Source of the DNA: Ponticaulis koreensis DSM 19734
GTDB lineage: Bacteria > Pseudomonadota > Alphaproteobacteria > Caulobacterales > Hyphomonadaceae
Direction: 5' to 3'
Assembly: GCF_000420665.1 (NCBI RefSeq)
Contig: NZ_ATVJ01000002.1
Location: forward strand, 496,001-560,000
DNA length: 64,000 nucleotides
Position numbers and translations under genes: made by a program. Shown here one piece after another: positions 42,409-51,673 of the stretch. The notes below the pieces were generated by a model. That model had not been told where the DNA came from. It searched no databases and saw only the letters and a list, made by a program, of their open reading frames with translations. Position 1 is the first letter of the stretch, and every line of letters begins with the position of its first letter.

Positions 42409-42933
42409 TCACGAGCACGCTCCATTCAACATTGGACTTACCCTCCCCGACACAGTTTCCGTCGAGCTCTGGTCTGCCCCCAGACCTTTGAGCCTTCCAG
42501 TCTGGCTGGCTGCGATAATCTGATTCTGCGAAGCTGCTTCCGAAACTCCTGGGGAAACATCAAACAGATCGGCCTCCACCGCCTCTGTTTTTGCTGCGCT
42601 GTCGAACAGAAAGTCTGAAACGACATTATCAGAAACTGGTTCAACCGCTTGCTTCTGCGTGTTGCCCTGAGGCTGCAGAAGATTAGCGATTTGAGCTGAC
42701 AGATCTTCCAGCGCGCTACCAAGCACATCATTGCGTCCGGTTGCGCCGTTCAGTGCGGCACCCTCATGCGCATGAACAGAAAGAGAAGTCAGGGACTGAG
42801 CCTTACGCGCCGTTCCAAAAAGTCTGTTCTCCAGCTCCCGGTCAACGTTGCGGAAAGCTTCGCCTTCCGCTGCATCTTGAGGAAAGCTGGCGTGAACATG
42901 GCTCTGAGAAGGGCGTAAGAGTCGTGTAAACAT
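42409..42933 (-). CDS. Hypothetical protein upstream of mipZ
   Basis: About 174 residues (ATG 42933; a TTG at 42984 would add 17). No recognised domain, signal peptide or membrane helix; rich in Gln, Ser and Ala and probably partly disordered, with a helical 'LGSALEDLSAQIANLLQ' stretch. It ends 20 bases before mipZ on the same strand, so the two are likely co-transcribed. Codon usage looks like its neighbours. A cell-cycle role is only guilt by association. Confidence 0.6.
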   Translation of the reverse strand: MFTRLLRPSQSHVHASFPQDAAEGEAFRNVDRELENRLFGTARKAQSLTSLSVHAHEGAALNGATGRNDVLGSALEDLSAQIANLLQPQGNTQKQAVEPVSDNVVSDFLFDSAAKTEAVEADLFDVSPGVSEAASQNQIIAASQTGRLKGLGADQSSTETVSGRVSPMLNGACS

Positions 42934-42956
42934 ATTACCAAATTGAATGGTTTCGG

Positions 42957-42972
42957 TTAACCAAGTGTTTAA
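42957..42972 (-). promoter_or_regulatory. CtrA-like palindromic TTAA pair upstream of the mipZ unit
   Basis: TTAA pair separated by 8 bases (TTAA-N7-TTTA if read with 7), about 24 bases upstream of the ATG at 42933. It is close to but not exactly the CtrA box. Candidate only. Confidence 0.25.
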
Positions 42973-43046
42973 GCCGATTGCCAAAATCTTAGCGCACGCT
43001 ATTGCAGGGGTCGGAATTTCACACTTCGTTCACACAGGACTTCCCC

Positions 43047-43889
43047 ATGCAGGTTGTGCGCTCTCTTGAAGAACTTCGCGGTATTGTGCGCGGCTGGAAA
43101 CGCGATGGCCTGACCGTTGGCTTCGTGCCAACTATGGGGGCGCTCCATCAGGGTCACCTGTCTCTCGTGGATCTGTCCGTGGCCGCATGTGACCGCACAG
43201 TGGCGAGCATTTTCGTGAACCCGACTCAATTTGCACCGCACGAAGATCTGGACGCCTATCCACGTCAGGAGCAGGCCGATCAGGCTATGCTGGAAGCGCA
43301 TAAATGCGATCTCGTCTTCACGCCAGAAGTCGCAACCATGTATCCGGAAGGCGAAGAGACTCGCGTCTCAGTGCCAGATCTGGGCGCGAAGCTTGAAGGT
43401 CAATTCCGCCCTCACTTCTTTGGCGGCGTCGCGACCGTAGTCGCCAAACTATTTAATCAGGTGCAGCCCGATAAGGCTTTTTTTGGCGAGAAGGATTTCC
43501 AACAGGTTCAGGTGATCAAGCGCATGGTGATCGACCTTTGCTTCCCGATTGAGATCGTGCCTGGCGCCACACTTCGGGCCGCAGACGGCCTCGCGCTTTC
43601 TTCGCGTAACGCCTACCTCACGCCGGAAGAGCGCCGGATTGCGCCATCTCTGCATCTGGCGATGCACCGCGCATCCATCCGCATCCGAAACGGCGCGGAT
43701 CAGACGGCAGCGGTCGCCGAAGCGATCAAAACGCTTGAAGAGGCCGGCTTCAACCAGGTCGAGTACATCACAGCCGTTGACCCGGCCTCGCTTGATCCGA
43801 TTGAGGGCCCAATCCCTGATCACCCTTGCCGCCTGATAGCAGCAGCATGGCTCGGTAAAACACGTCTCATCGACAATATCGCGCTTTAG
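43047..43889 (+). CDS. panC: Pantothenate synthetase
   Basis: Condenses pantoate and beta-alanine using ATP, the last step to pantothenate (CoA pathway), cytoplasmic. 280 residues from ATG 43047 (CAGGAC upstream): 'GFVPTMGALHQGHLSL' with the HxGH nucleotide motif, 'SIFVNPTQF', 'FFGEKDFQQVQVIKRMV' and 'LALSSRNAYLTPEER' (KMSKS-like). Length is normal. It diverges from mipZ and its unit. The stop overlaps the next gene's stop by 4 bases. Confidence 0.96.
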   Translation: MQVVRSLEELRGIVRGWKRDGLTVGFVPTMGALHQGHLSLVDLSVAACDRTVASIFVNPTQFAPHEDLDAYPRQEQADQAMLEAHKCDLVFTPEVATMYPEGEETRVSVPDLGAKLEGQFRPHFFGGVATVVAKLFNQVQPDKAFFGEKDFQQVQVIKRMVIDLCFPIEIVPGATLRAADGLALSSRNAYLTPEERRIAPSLHLAMHRASIRIRNGADQTAAVAEAIKTLEEAGFNQVEYITAVDPASLDPIEGPIPDHPCRLIAAAWLGKTRLIDNIAL

Positions 43890-45382
43890 CGCAGGTCTTC
43901 CATCTCCGGATAAAGATCATCCATCGGAACAGAACGGCCATTGGCCTGAACAATACGAACATGGCTGCGGCGGAGGAAGCGCGCGTGCTCCACACCGCAG
44001 CTGTGCGCAATCATTTCCACATCCTTCTCCATACGCTTCACATAGAATGCGACGGACTTTGCTTTCGTCTCTGGCACAATACCGTCCTGAAGGTGCGGCT
44101 TGTGTGTGGTAATGCCTGTCGGGCAGTTATTCGTGTTACACGCCATGGCCTGAATACAGCCGATAGAGAACATGAAGCCACGCGCCGTATTCACAGCATC
44201 CGCGCCCGTACAATATGCCCACGCAACTTCGGCAGGCACAGCAAGCTTGCCAGATGCGATGACTTTGATGCGCTGGCGCAATCCATGCTCGCGTAATGCA
44301 TCTACAAGCATAGGTAGCGCTTCACGGAGTGTCAGACCGACATTGTCCATCAGCGCCATAGGAGCGGCGCCTGTGCCGCCGTCACCGCCATCTACCGTAA
44401 TAAAGTCCGGCGCGCTTTCAGGGCCTCTGGCATTGATGCCTTTACAGAACTCATCGAGCCAGCGCTTTGAACTTACGACGGTTTTGATACCAACAGGCTT
44501 ACCTGAAATCTCCCGCAGGCGGACGATAAAGTCCAGCAGGTCATCAACAGAATCAATCTCGGGATGCCGGTTCGGTGACACCGAATCCTCGCCTTCAGGA
44601 ATACCACGCACGTCTGCAATCTCAGACGTCACCTTAGACGCTGGTAGCAGACCGCCTTTGCCTGGCTTGGCCCCCTGAGCCAGCTTGAGCTCTGTCATTT
44701 TAACTTCCGGGTGGCCCGTCACCTCACGGTATTTCTCAACGGAGAACTCACCATTCTCGTCACGCACGCCATACTTTGCCGTGCCGATTTGAAAGATGAT
44801 GTCGCAGCCACCCTCAAGGTGATACGGCGACAGACCACCCTCGCCGGTATTCAGCCAGCAACCGGCCAGTTTGGCACCGCGCGACAGAGACTGGATCGCT
44901 GGCTTGGAAAGCGCGCCGTAACTCATACCAGATATGTTGATCAGCTGCCGGATACGATAAGGCTGCGCGCAGCCTTCGCCAAAGGTCAGCTCGGGGCTGT
45001 CATTTGTTTCCTCTAAAATCGGGAATGGCGCATTGGCGAATATGGGTGTTCCAACGATATTAAGCGAGCGCGTCGAACCAAAAGGCTGCGTGTTATCTTC
45101 TCCGGCCGCCGAGGTATAGATCCAGTCGCGCTCAGCGCGGTTAAATGGCATCTCCTCGCGGTCCAGCGCAAAGAAATACTGGCGAAAAAATTCGCCCAGC
45201 CGCGCGAACAGATCACGAAATCGACCCACCACCGGAAAGTTGCGCCGAACGGCATTCTTTGACTGGTTCGCATCGATGAGAAACATGATCACGATCAGCA
45301 GAACGCCGAAGCCAATCGCCAGCACGAAGAGCGTCGAAAGAATACTGAGGCCCTGAACGGTAATGCGCGTAAGAAATTCCAT
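43886..45382 (-). CDS. Membrane-anchored FMN-binding glutamate-synthase-like protein
   Basis: 498 residues with one or two N-terminal membrane helices (about 15-40) and the glutamate-synthase FMN/synthase domain: 'ISGMSYGALSKPAIQSLSRGA', 'VDGGDGGTGAAPMALMDNVG', and the Cys motif 'CIQAMACNTNNCPTG' that binds a 3Fe-4S cluster in GltB. It lacks the glutaminase and GXGXG domains, so it belongs to the stand-alone family whose reaction is unproven. It follows the sulfotransferase by 15 bases. Confidence 0.9.
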   Translation of the reverse strand: MEFLTRITVQGLSILSTLFVLAIGFGVLLIVIMFLIDANQSKNAVRRNFPVVGRFRDLFARLGEFFRQYFFALDREEMPFNRAERDWIYTSAAGEDNTQPFGSTRSLNIVGTPIFANAPFPILEETNDSPELTFGEGCAQPYRIRQLINISGMSYGALSKPAIQSLSRGAKLAGCWLNTGEGGLSPYHLEGGCDIIFQIGTAKYGVRDENGEFSVEKYREVTGHPEVKMTELKLAQGAKPGKGGLLPASKVTSEIADVRGIPEGEDSVSPNRHPEIDSVDDLLDFIVRLREISGKPVGIKTVVSSKRWLDEFCKGINARGPESAPDFITVDGGDGGTGAAPMALMDNVGLTLREALPMLVDALREHGLRQRIKVIASGKLAVPAEVAWAYCTGADAVNTARGFMFSIGCIQAMACNTNNCPTGITTHKPHLQDGIVPETKAKSVAFYVKRMEKDVEMIAHSCGVEHARFLRRSHVRIVQANGRSVPMDDLYPEMEDLR

Positions 45383-45397
45383 AGCCTCGGTCCTTAT

Positions 45398-46114
45398 CTA
45401 GAAATAGGTCAGCCCGACCATTGCACCCGCTGCAATCACAACAACACCCAGAAACAACCATGGTACAATGGATAACCGTTTCAGTGTCTTCGTCATCCGG
45501 CGAAACTGGCCCTTGTCATTTACTCGTGGGAACGGTGAGTCCGGCTCAGGGACGCCAAGAAACACACAAAGCGGCGCCCATCCGTCTTTGACCTCCATGA
45601 CCAGAAGGCGCTCTTTCGGAATGGCCGCTTTCACGTCATCAACATGGCGTTCAAATTCAGCGCGCGCATAGGATTCGTTCTCGAAACGGCCATCGAACAG
45701 CCCCTGCCAGACGAGCCTGTCTGCCAGCTCGGTGAGCTTTCCAACGCGCGGGAAGCACCATTGCACCCAGCGCGGCACTGAGGTCTCTACCTTATAGATC
45801 GTATCTCGCATGGAGGCGTACCAGTCAGCCGGCGGGCGAACCGTCAGGATGACTTTTGCATCCGGATTAGCCGCGGCAAGCTCTCGAAAATAAAGACTGG
45901 ACGGAAAGTCGACACACGCATCATAGCCCTGAAACACGTCATCCCAGTCCGGCGTTTCACCTTCCATGATGTCATGCCACTGATTAACCTGACGGGAGCT
46001 GAGCATCACATCGAACATGTGATGACACTTACCATAGCCCAGCTGCTCGAGCGCAGCCTTGAGCGACAACGTCCCTGTCCGCGGTAAACCCGCTCCAATA
46101 ATTCTGAGACTCAT
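45398..46114 (-). CDS. Sulfotransferase-family protein with C-terminal membrane helix
   Basis: About 238 residues (ATG 46114 behind GGGGCAGGGG). 'GAGLPRTGTLSLKAALEQLGYGKCHHM' carries the PAPS 5'-phosphate loop, and 'ILTVRPPADWYASM' the 3'-phosphate loop, as in the alphaproteobacterial sulfotransferase/NodH-like family. A helix (LGVVVIAAGAMVGLTYF) ends the protein. The acceptor is unknown; some members are annotated only as hypothetical. Confidence 0.85.
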   Translation of the reverse strand: MSLRIIGAGLPRTGTLSLKAALEQLGYGKCHHMFDVMLSSRQVNQWHDIMEGETPDWDDVFQGYDACVDFPSSLYFRELAAANPDAKVILTVRPPADWYASMRDTIYKVETSVPRWVQWCFPRVGKLTELADRLVWQGLFDGRFENESYARAEFERHVDDVKAAIPKERLLVMEVKDGWAPLCVFLGVPEPDSPFPRVNDKGQFRRMTKTLKRLSIVPWLFLGVVVIAAGAMVGLTYF

Positions 46115-46143
46115 CCCCTGCCCCGTCGCGTCCTCGACGCTTC

Positions 46144-46572
46144 TTACCACACACCTGCGTCGCGCAAAGCCCGTGTCAGCTCGGGAGGCACTTCGGCAGA
46201 GTGACTGCCCGTTGCATCTTTTGGAGCATCTTCAGGCTTGAGGTAGCGCCAGCCCTGAAAAGCTCTGCGCCCCTGCGGCTCGGTCGGGTGAATTTCGGGA
46301 TCCAGAACCAGTTCGCAATAATTACGACCGTTCATGTCCTCCATGACATTCACCTCGACGATTTCCTGTCGGGCCAGAATAACGCCTTTGATCACCCAAT
46401 AGATCGAACCGCCATCCAGCAGTTCGTCTGCTCGCTTCGGCGACTGACGGGTTTCGTGGACAGGGTTTGGAGACATTCCAAGCGCTTTGCGATGCGCGAT
46501 AACACGCTTCTGCCAGTTTGCCAGATCGTCCACGCTTTCCGCGCCGACACAGAGTTTAACCAGGTGAATCAT
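46144..46572 (-). CDS. DUF1489-family protein
   Basis: 142-residue cytoplasmic protein with the DUF1489 pattern ('MIHLVKLCVGAESVDDL', 'HETRQSPKRADELLDGGSIYWVIKG', 'NYCELVLDPE', 'RAFQGWRYL'). The family is conserved across Alphaproteobacteria without an assigned function. First of a minus-strand trio with the sulfotransferase and the FMN protein. Confidence 0.88.
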   Translation of the reverse strand: MIHLVKLCVGAESVDDLANWQKRVIAHRKALGMSPNPVHETRQSPKRADELLDGGSIYWVIKGVILARQEIVEVNVMEDMNGRNYCELVLDPEIHPTEPQGRRAFQGWRYLKPEDAPKDATGSHSAEVPPELTRALRDAGVW

Positions 46573-46624
46573 ACCCGTAATGTAGTGGGTCGTGGGCGTC
46601 TGGGCAGCCCGTCTGCGAAAAAAA

Positions 46625-47365
46625 TTACTGGCGAACCATCACGCCAATCACAGGCCCGTTTTCGGAATTGCGCTGACGCAGAAAGCGGGATTCTTCCACC
46701 GGGCTGGAAAAGAAGAAATCGATATCTGTAATGCGCGCGCGGTAAGACCGCGAAATGTCTTCCCGCAAAATCTCACCCTGCACATCGACCATGAAGGCCG
46801 AGATGAAAGAGACGCCGTATTCAGGGTCCTGATGCAGAATATACTGATGAGTGTAAGAATCGACACGACCACCGCCAGGCGCGTCAAACGGCCCAAATGA
46901 ATGGTATTCTACACGCACAAGATTCTGACCGACCGGATCAAGCCAGGTGTAGCCAATAAGATGTTCACTCGCCCAACGGTCGATCGGACCATCATTGCTT
47001 GAAGGCTGATGCTCAAATTCGATACGCCATAGGCGGCCCAGATCGTCGGCTTCGACAACACCGCCCATGCTCGCTTCGAGATCATCAGGGATCAGCCAGC
47101 CGTCAGGGGAAATTTCCTCACCCCATTCTTCAACGACACGGTCCAGCTCTTCGCTCGTTCCGTTCGCTTCCACAACAGTCCAACGCGGATCAGGCAGTTG
47201 AATTCGCGGATCATACCGGATTTCGCGGAATGCTTCGCCGTCCGTCAGCTCGACGGTAAACGCGGCACGAAGACTTGGAGGTGGTTCAGTGCGCGCCAAA
47301 GCGGTTTCGAGCGGAGGTCTCCCTGTCGAAATCAAAAACGCCGCTGCTAGCACTGCGAAACTCAT
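46625..47365 (-). CDS. Hypothetical exported protein
   Basis: 246 residues with an N-terminal hydrophobic stretch (MSFAVLAAAFLISTG), probably a signal peptide or anchor. The body is acidic and beta-rich with 'WTVVEANGTSEELDRVVEEWG' and 'HLIGYTWLDPVGQNLVRVEYHSFGP'. No family recognised. It is followed by the DUF1489 gene about 50 bases downstream; co-transcription is possible. Confidence 0.7.
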   Translation of the reverse strand: MSFAVLAAAFLISTGRPPLETALARTEPPPSLRAAFTVELTDGEAFREIRYDPRIQLPDPRWTVVEANGTSEELDRVVEEWGEEISPDGWLIPDDLEASMGGVVEADDLGRLWRIEFEHQPSSNDGPIDRWASEHLIGYTWLDPVGQNLVRVEYHSFGPFDAPGGGRVDSYTHQYILHQDPEYGVSFISAFMVDVQGEILREDISRSYRARITDIDFFFSSPVEESRFLRQRNSENGPVIGVMVRQ

Positions 47366-47407
47366 CCCATCCTCTCACCGCCCCGATTTGCCGGGCCGGA
47401 GGATGTA

Positions 47408-48331
47408 TCAAGCGATATCCCGTACGGCCATCTCAGAATCGAGGTCCACAACAAATGTGCGTGGATTATGGTATTCAAAGGCTTTACGAACCTTCAAAAT
47501 TTTGAAGATTCTCGCCAATCCGGCTTTGGAATACTGCGAAAACATTCCGTCGCGCGCTATTTGCGGCGACATTCCGAAGTTTCGACGAAGTACGCCATTC
47601 GCATAAACAGCATTCGCACGAACGACAGATTTAAGTGTCTGGAATTCGCAGGATAGCGAGACATTCACCATGTCTTCGTTGACGATGCGGTGTGGGCCGT
47701 TTTGCGGCCATGTCGCCACCATTCCCGGCTCTAGGCGCACTTTCAGTGCCGTGTCATCGAAGTGTGGTGTGAACGGAATTTCTTCTTCGGACTCTTTGAG
47801 AACAACCGTCTCAAGGTCTTCATCTGTGAGGTATGGTGCCTCAGGCGGATAGAGCCAGACATTCTTCACACCGCGAATTTGCCATAGCGTCACGAGCGGC
47901 ACATCAAAGTGATAAAAAACCTGCGCATTAGGTGAAGAAATAAGGATAGACGTATCCTGCTTCATCGTTTTAACGCCTGGGTTCACTTCTTCCAGTGCAT
48001 CAAACATCTCTGCCGTCAGGTCAGCATACTCGGGCAGATACCGATTAGACTGGCGCATATTGATCCAGATGCGACCTTCATGAACGGCACGGAAAAGCTC
48101 TTCACCGGACAGGTCAGGCGCGTCACCCGAACGGAAGGATTCCCGATCAGTGACCTCATACCCCATGGTATAGATGCCCATGCGGTCACGCGGATAACGA
48201 TCAAGCAGATCAATCAATCCCTCATCAGAGAACATATCCCGATGCTGAAGGTTGTGATGCGCAACGATGTTTTCTTTTTCAAAAGCCGCAGCTTTGTCCG
48301 CTGACCAGTCCGTCAGTACTGTCTGAGTCAT
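47408..48331 (-). CDS. Cupin/JmjC-like hypothetical protein
   Basis: 307 residues. The central 'QVFYHFDVPLVTLWQIRGVKNVWLYPP' with His-x-Asp and 'WPQNGPHRIVNEDMVNVSLSCEF' with a distal His resemble the metal site of cupin-like hydroxylases, which suggests a 2-oxoglutarate/Fe(II) fold. There is no signal peptide. Similar proteins are common in Alphaproteobacteria as hypotheticals. Family membership is by motif reading only. Confidence 0.65.
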   Translation of the reverse strand: MTQTVLTDWSADKAAAFEKENIVAHHNLQHRDMFSDEGLIDLLDRYPRDRMGIYTMGYEVTDRESFRSGDAPDLSGEELFRAVHEGRIWINMRQSNRYLPEYADLTAEMFDALEEVNPGVKTMKQDTSILISSPNAQVFYHFDVPLVTLWQIRGVKNVWLYPPEAPYLTDEDLETVVLKESEEEIPFTPHFDDTALKVRLEPGMVATWPQNGPHRIVNEDMVNVSLSCEFQTLKSVVRANAVYANGVLRRNFGMSPQIARDGMFSQYSKAGLARIFKILKVRKAFEYHNPRTFVVDLDSEMAVRDIA

Positions 48332-48482
48332 AACGATCCCACTGAATCCCTCTAGATTGCGCGAAAACTAGCAGCGAAGCCTCAAATTATATCTGCCAGC
48401 GGGACCCAAATTTCCCTTTCAGCGTTAAGACTGAGCAGGACCTCGCAAACGCAGACCTGCATGCGACTAAGAAAGGCCGGAA

Positions 48483-49184
48483 TTGACTAAATCGGTACGC
48501 AAATGGGTTTCACTGATCTTCTGGTGCGTAATCGCAGCGGCGGTTGTCTGGCAGGTACTTGTCCGCCTGCCACCGCAACATAACCCGTTCACAGATTTAT
48601 CGATCAATCACCCGATCGGATTTGCGACTGCAAACAAGGTATCGAACCTTCAGGGCAATCCGGATGTCTGTTTCGCATTTCTCGAAGAGGCCGACACAGC
48701 CTTCACACGGCTCGAAAATACGACGGATGATGAGAACTGCGGCTTTACCGACGCGCTGACACTGGACCAGTCGCGCTTTCCCTATAACGCCACGCTCAGC
48801 ATGACATGCCCGCTGACAGCAGGTTTGATGGTGTGGGAGGAGCACTCGCTCATTCCAAGAGCACGTGAAATTCTGGGACGCGACATCGAAGAAATCAGAA
48901 GCTTTGGCAGCTATTCCTGCCGCCGGCTTTATGGCCGTGAGAGCGGACGCTTCAGCGAACATGCAACCGGCAATGCGGTCGACATTGAAGGCATCACCTT
49001 CACTGATGGCTCAACACTGACACTTTTGCACGATTGGGATGCCGATAGCGTCGAGGCTGAATTTCTCCGGGCAATCCGTGATGATGCCTGCGAAATCTTC
49101 GGCACTGTGCTCGGGCCGGAATACAACGCTGCACATGAAAACCACTTCCATTTCGACATGAGCCAGACGGGCATTTGCCGATAA
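48483..49184 (+). CDS. Extensin-like C-terminal domain protein (TTG start)
   Basis: 233 residues with an N-terminal membrane anchor or signal (WVSLIFWCVIAAAVVWQVLV) and the extensin-like catalytic domain: 'SMTCPLTAGLMVWEE', 'FGSYSCRRLYGRESGRFSEHATGNAVDIEGI', 'GTVLGPEYNAAHENHFHFDM'. The conserved Cys, His and Asp (SEHATGNAVDI, HENHFHFD) match a LAS/peptidase M15-type zinc site, so a cell-wall amidase/peptidase role is likely. The frame opens at TTG with AAAGG upstream and no in-frame ATG before the anchor. Confidence 0.85.
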   Translation: MTKSVRKWVSLIFWCVIAAAVVWQVLVRLPPQHNPFTDLSINHPIGFATANKVSNLQGNPDVCFAFLEEADTAFTRLENTTDDENCGFTDALTLDQSRFPYNATLSMTCPLTAGLMVWEEHSLIPRAREILGRDIEEIRSFGSYSCRRLYGRESGRFSEHATGNAVDIEGITFTDGSTLTLLHDWDADSVEAEFLRAIRDDACEIFGTVLGPEYNAAHENHFHFDMSQTGICR

Positions 49185-49304
49185 AAAGCGCTCGCCTGAA
49201 CCACCGCGAATAGCGCGCTTCGTTAACCATAATCAGCTAATCTGACGCTCAACTGGATGATGACCGCAAATTGTTCGGGCTGATGCTTAACATCACGCGC
49301 CAAT

Positions 49305-51080
49305 TTGCGTTACGCATCACATGAACAAGTTCGAGCGTTATCTGTGTCTAATCTGGCCCGTATTCCATTTCTGAAAGACATTCCTCTGCGCACGCTACGT
49401 GCCGCAGAAAAAGAAGCTGTATGGTTTTCGGTTCCAGGCGGCGGCACGCTGTTTGATGAAGGCACAAGCTCGGATGCCATTTATTTCGTCCTCAGTGGAA
49501 CGCTCGGCGCTTTTCGCCGCGCACCCGACGGACGCACAGACTTTGTAGGCCATATCCGCCCCGGCGAACCCGTGGGTGAAATGGCGATGCTCGCTGGTGA
49601 GCCGCACTCAAACTCTGTTCTGGCCGTCCGCGATACGGAGGTCATCAAACTTCCTCGCACGACCTTTATGAAGATGATGCGCTCCTCACCGGAAGTGATG
49701 GAGCGACTGTCTCGCATTCTGCTGATGAGGCTTCGCCAGAACCGCCGGCAAAACAATCGCGCTGAACCAAAAGTCTTCGCGCTCGCGGCTTCTTCACCGA
49801 CCATTGACCTGAAACTGCGAGCCCGTGTGCTTGCTGACGCTTTGGCGCGCCTTGGCATGTCGGCAGCCATTGTTGGTGAAGAAGCAGAAAATCAGGGCGC
49901 TTCTTATTTTGACGCGCTGGAAGCTTCCAATGACGTCGTCATTCTTACCTCCACCATCGGTGACAATGCATGGTTCAAGCTCTCGCTTCGGCAGGCAGAC
50001 CGCGTCTGGGTTCTGGCGCGGCCTGATGCGCGCCCGTCCGTGCCCCTGCTTCCGGATGACACCTCACCGGCAAAGACCTTCCGCTTGATTGATATTGTCC
50101 TGATCGAACATTCGAACGGTCGTCGTGTGTCTGAACCGACAGACTGGATCGACGCCGCCGGTGCGGCGCGCTGTTTCCACTGGAAAGGCGTTCAGGGCGG
50201 AGATTGCGACCGGCTGGCCCGCGTTATGGCCGGACGCTCGGTCGGCCTTGTTCTGTCTGGCGGCGGCGCACGCGCTTACGCACACATCGGTGCGGTAAAA
50301 GCGCTGCGCGAACACAATTGCCCGATCGACTTTCTTGGCGGCGCGAGCATGGGCGGCGTTGTTGCCGCATGCGTCGCTATGGGCTGGGATGACGATGAGA
50401 TCGAGTATCGCATCCGCAAAGCCTTCGTGGAAAGCAACCCGCTGGGTGACTACACCCTGCCCGTGGTGTCCATGGTCAAAGGAAAGCTGGTCGATGAACG
50501 GCTGAAAGAGCATTTCGGCGAGACAATGATCAACGACATGCATCTGCCATTCTTTTGCGTATCGACGAACCTGACCGCGGGGGCGGTTCACCTGCACACA
50601 CGCGGAAAGCTTCGCGAAGCCCTGCGTGCGAGCATCGCGCTCCCGGGTATTCTCCCGCCGTTCGTCGAGAACCGCGAAGTGCTGGTTGATGGCGCTGTGC
50701 TGAACAATTTCCCCGTCGACATAATGCGCCAGGCCCATCGTGGATTTATTATCGGTTCGGACGTGGCACGCGCCCCCGAAGGCCTCGCGGCAGACGACTT
50801 CATCGACCCGCCCGGTTTCATGGGCTGGGCGTTCAAGCACGGCCTGTCAGAAGCGCCGCCGATTGCCAGCTTGCTTATGCGGACAGCGACATTGTCAGTC
50901 GACCCGAATGCCGGGCGCGAACTGACGACCATTCTCGTTGCGCCGGAACTTCCAAAAATCGACCTGAGAGACTGGGAAGAGTATGATCGCGCCGTCGAGG
51001 AAGGCTATAACGCCACCTGTCAGGCGCTTTCCATGGCGAGCGGCCCGATTGTCAGACTGATGAAAAACAATAGCGCCTGA
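49305..51080 (+). CDS. Cyclic-nucleotide-binding-domain patatin-like phospholipase (NTE-like)
   Basis: 591 residues. The N-terminal cNMP-binding fold (about 15-135, 'LFDEGTSSDAIYFVLSGTLGAF', 'GEPVGEMAMLAGEPHSNSVLA') is followed by a helical linker, a Rossmann-like middle, and a patatin domain (311-480) with 'LSGGGARAYAHIGA' oxyanion loop, nucleophile Ser348 in 'GASMGG', and the dyad Asp462 in 'LVDGAVLNNFP'. This is the architecture of neuropathy-target-esterase-like lysophospholipases. The start is uncertain: the frame opens at TTG 49305; GTG 49344 is an alternative; neither has a good SD. Confidence 0.9.
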   Translation: MRYASHEQVRALSVSNLARIPFLKDIPLRTLRAAEKEAVWFSVPGGGTLFDEGTSSDAIYFVLSGTLGAFRRAPDGRTDFVGHIRPGEPVGEMAMLAGEPHSNSVLAVRDTEVIKLPRTTFMKMMRSSPEVMERLSRILLMRLRQNRRQNNRAEPKVFALAASSPTIDLKLRARVLADALARLGMSAAIVGEEAENQGASYFDALEASNDVVILTSTIGDNAWFKLSLRQADRVWVLARPDARPSVPLLPDDTSPAKTFRLIDIVLIEHSNGRRVSEPTDWIDAAGAARCFHWKGVQGGDCDRLARVMAGRSVGLVLSGGGARAYAHIGAVKALREHNCPIDFLGGASMGGVVAACVAMGWDDDEIEYRIRKAFVESNPLGDYTLPVVSMVKGKLVDERLKEHFGETMINDMHLPFFCVSTNLTAGAVHLHTRGKLREALRASIALPGILPPFVENREVLVDGAVLNNFPVDIMRQAHRGFIIGSDVARAPEGLAADDFIDPPGFMGWAFKHGLSEAPPIASLLMRTATLSVDPNAGRELTTILVAPELPKIDLRDWEEYDRAVEEGYNATCQALSMASGPIVRLMKNNSA

Positions 51081-51083
51081 GGT

Positions 51084-51455
51084 TCAGGCCAGCCTTGAAC
51101 CGTTCGGCACTGTCTTATCGGGTGAGAACATTACAATCGCACCCGCCTCGTCAGCAAAGCCAAGCGTCAGCACTTCCGACATAAAGGGGCCAATCTGGCG
51201 CGGCGGAAAGTTCACCACTGCTGCGACCTGCTTTCCAAGGAGCGCCTCAGCATCATAATGCACTGTGATCTGTGCAGATGACTTTTTCACGCCGACGGCA
51301 GGACCGAAGTCGATTTTCAGTTTCAGAGATGGCTTTCGCGCTTCTGGAAACGGCTCCACTTCGACAATCGTCCCGACACGAATGTCGACTTTCAAAAAGT
51401 CTCCGAACTCGATCTCCGGCGCTGGTGGCGCGTCTGCGGTGAAATCCATATGCAT
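51084..51455 (-). CDS. csaA: tRNA-binding domain protein CsaA
   Basis: 123-residue OB-fold protein of the CsaA/EMAP class. 'DFLKVDIRVGTIVEVEPFPEARKPSLKLKIDFG' and 'VNFPPRQIGPFMSEVLTLGF' are diagnostic. CsaA is described as a secretion-related chaperone in Bacillus and binds tRNA-like RNA. ATG 51455 has AGAGGA upstream at 7 bases; the longer frame to 51515 has no SD. Convergent with the patatin gene. Confidence 0.9.
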   Translation of the reverse strand: MHMDFTADAPPAPEIEFGDFLKVDIRVGTIVEVEPFPEARKPSLKLKIDFGPAVGVKKSSAQITVHYDAEALLGKQVAAVVNFPPRQIGPFMSEVLTLGFADEAGAIVMFSPDKTVPNGSRLA

Positions 51456-51673
51456 TGGGCATTCCTCTGTCTTCGAGACGAATGCATAGCCCTCACCCGC
51501 CTGAGCTTCCAGCAATCACGCTCAACAGGCCGACGAGATATCCTCATTGCTGAAACAATTATCACGAAAAGTGATCCGTCACGCACACGTGAGCTTGAAA
51601 CGGCGTGTTTTGCTAAATTGATTTAGAGCCGTCAGATAGGGTCGATCCACTGCAAGCAAGGGACGCATGCACA

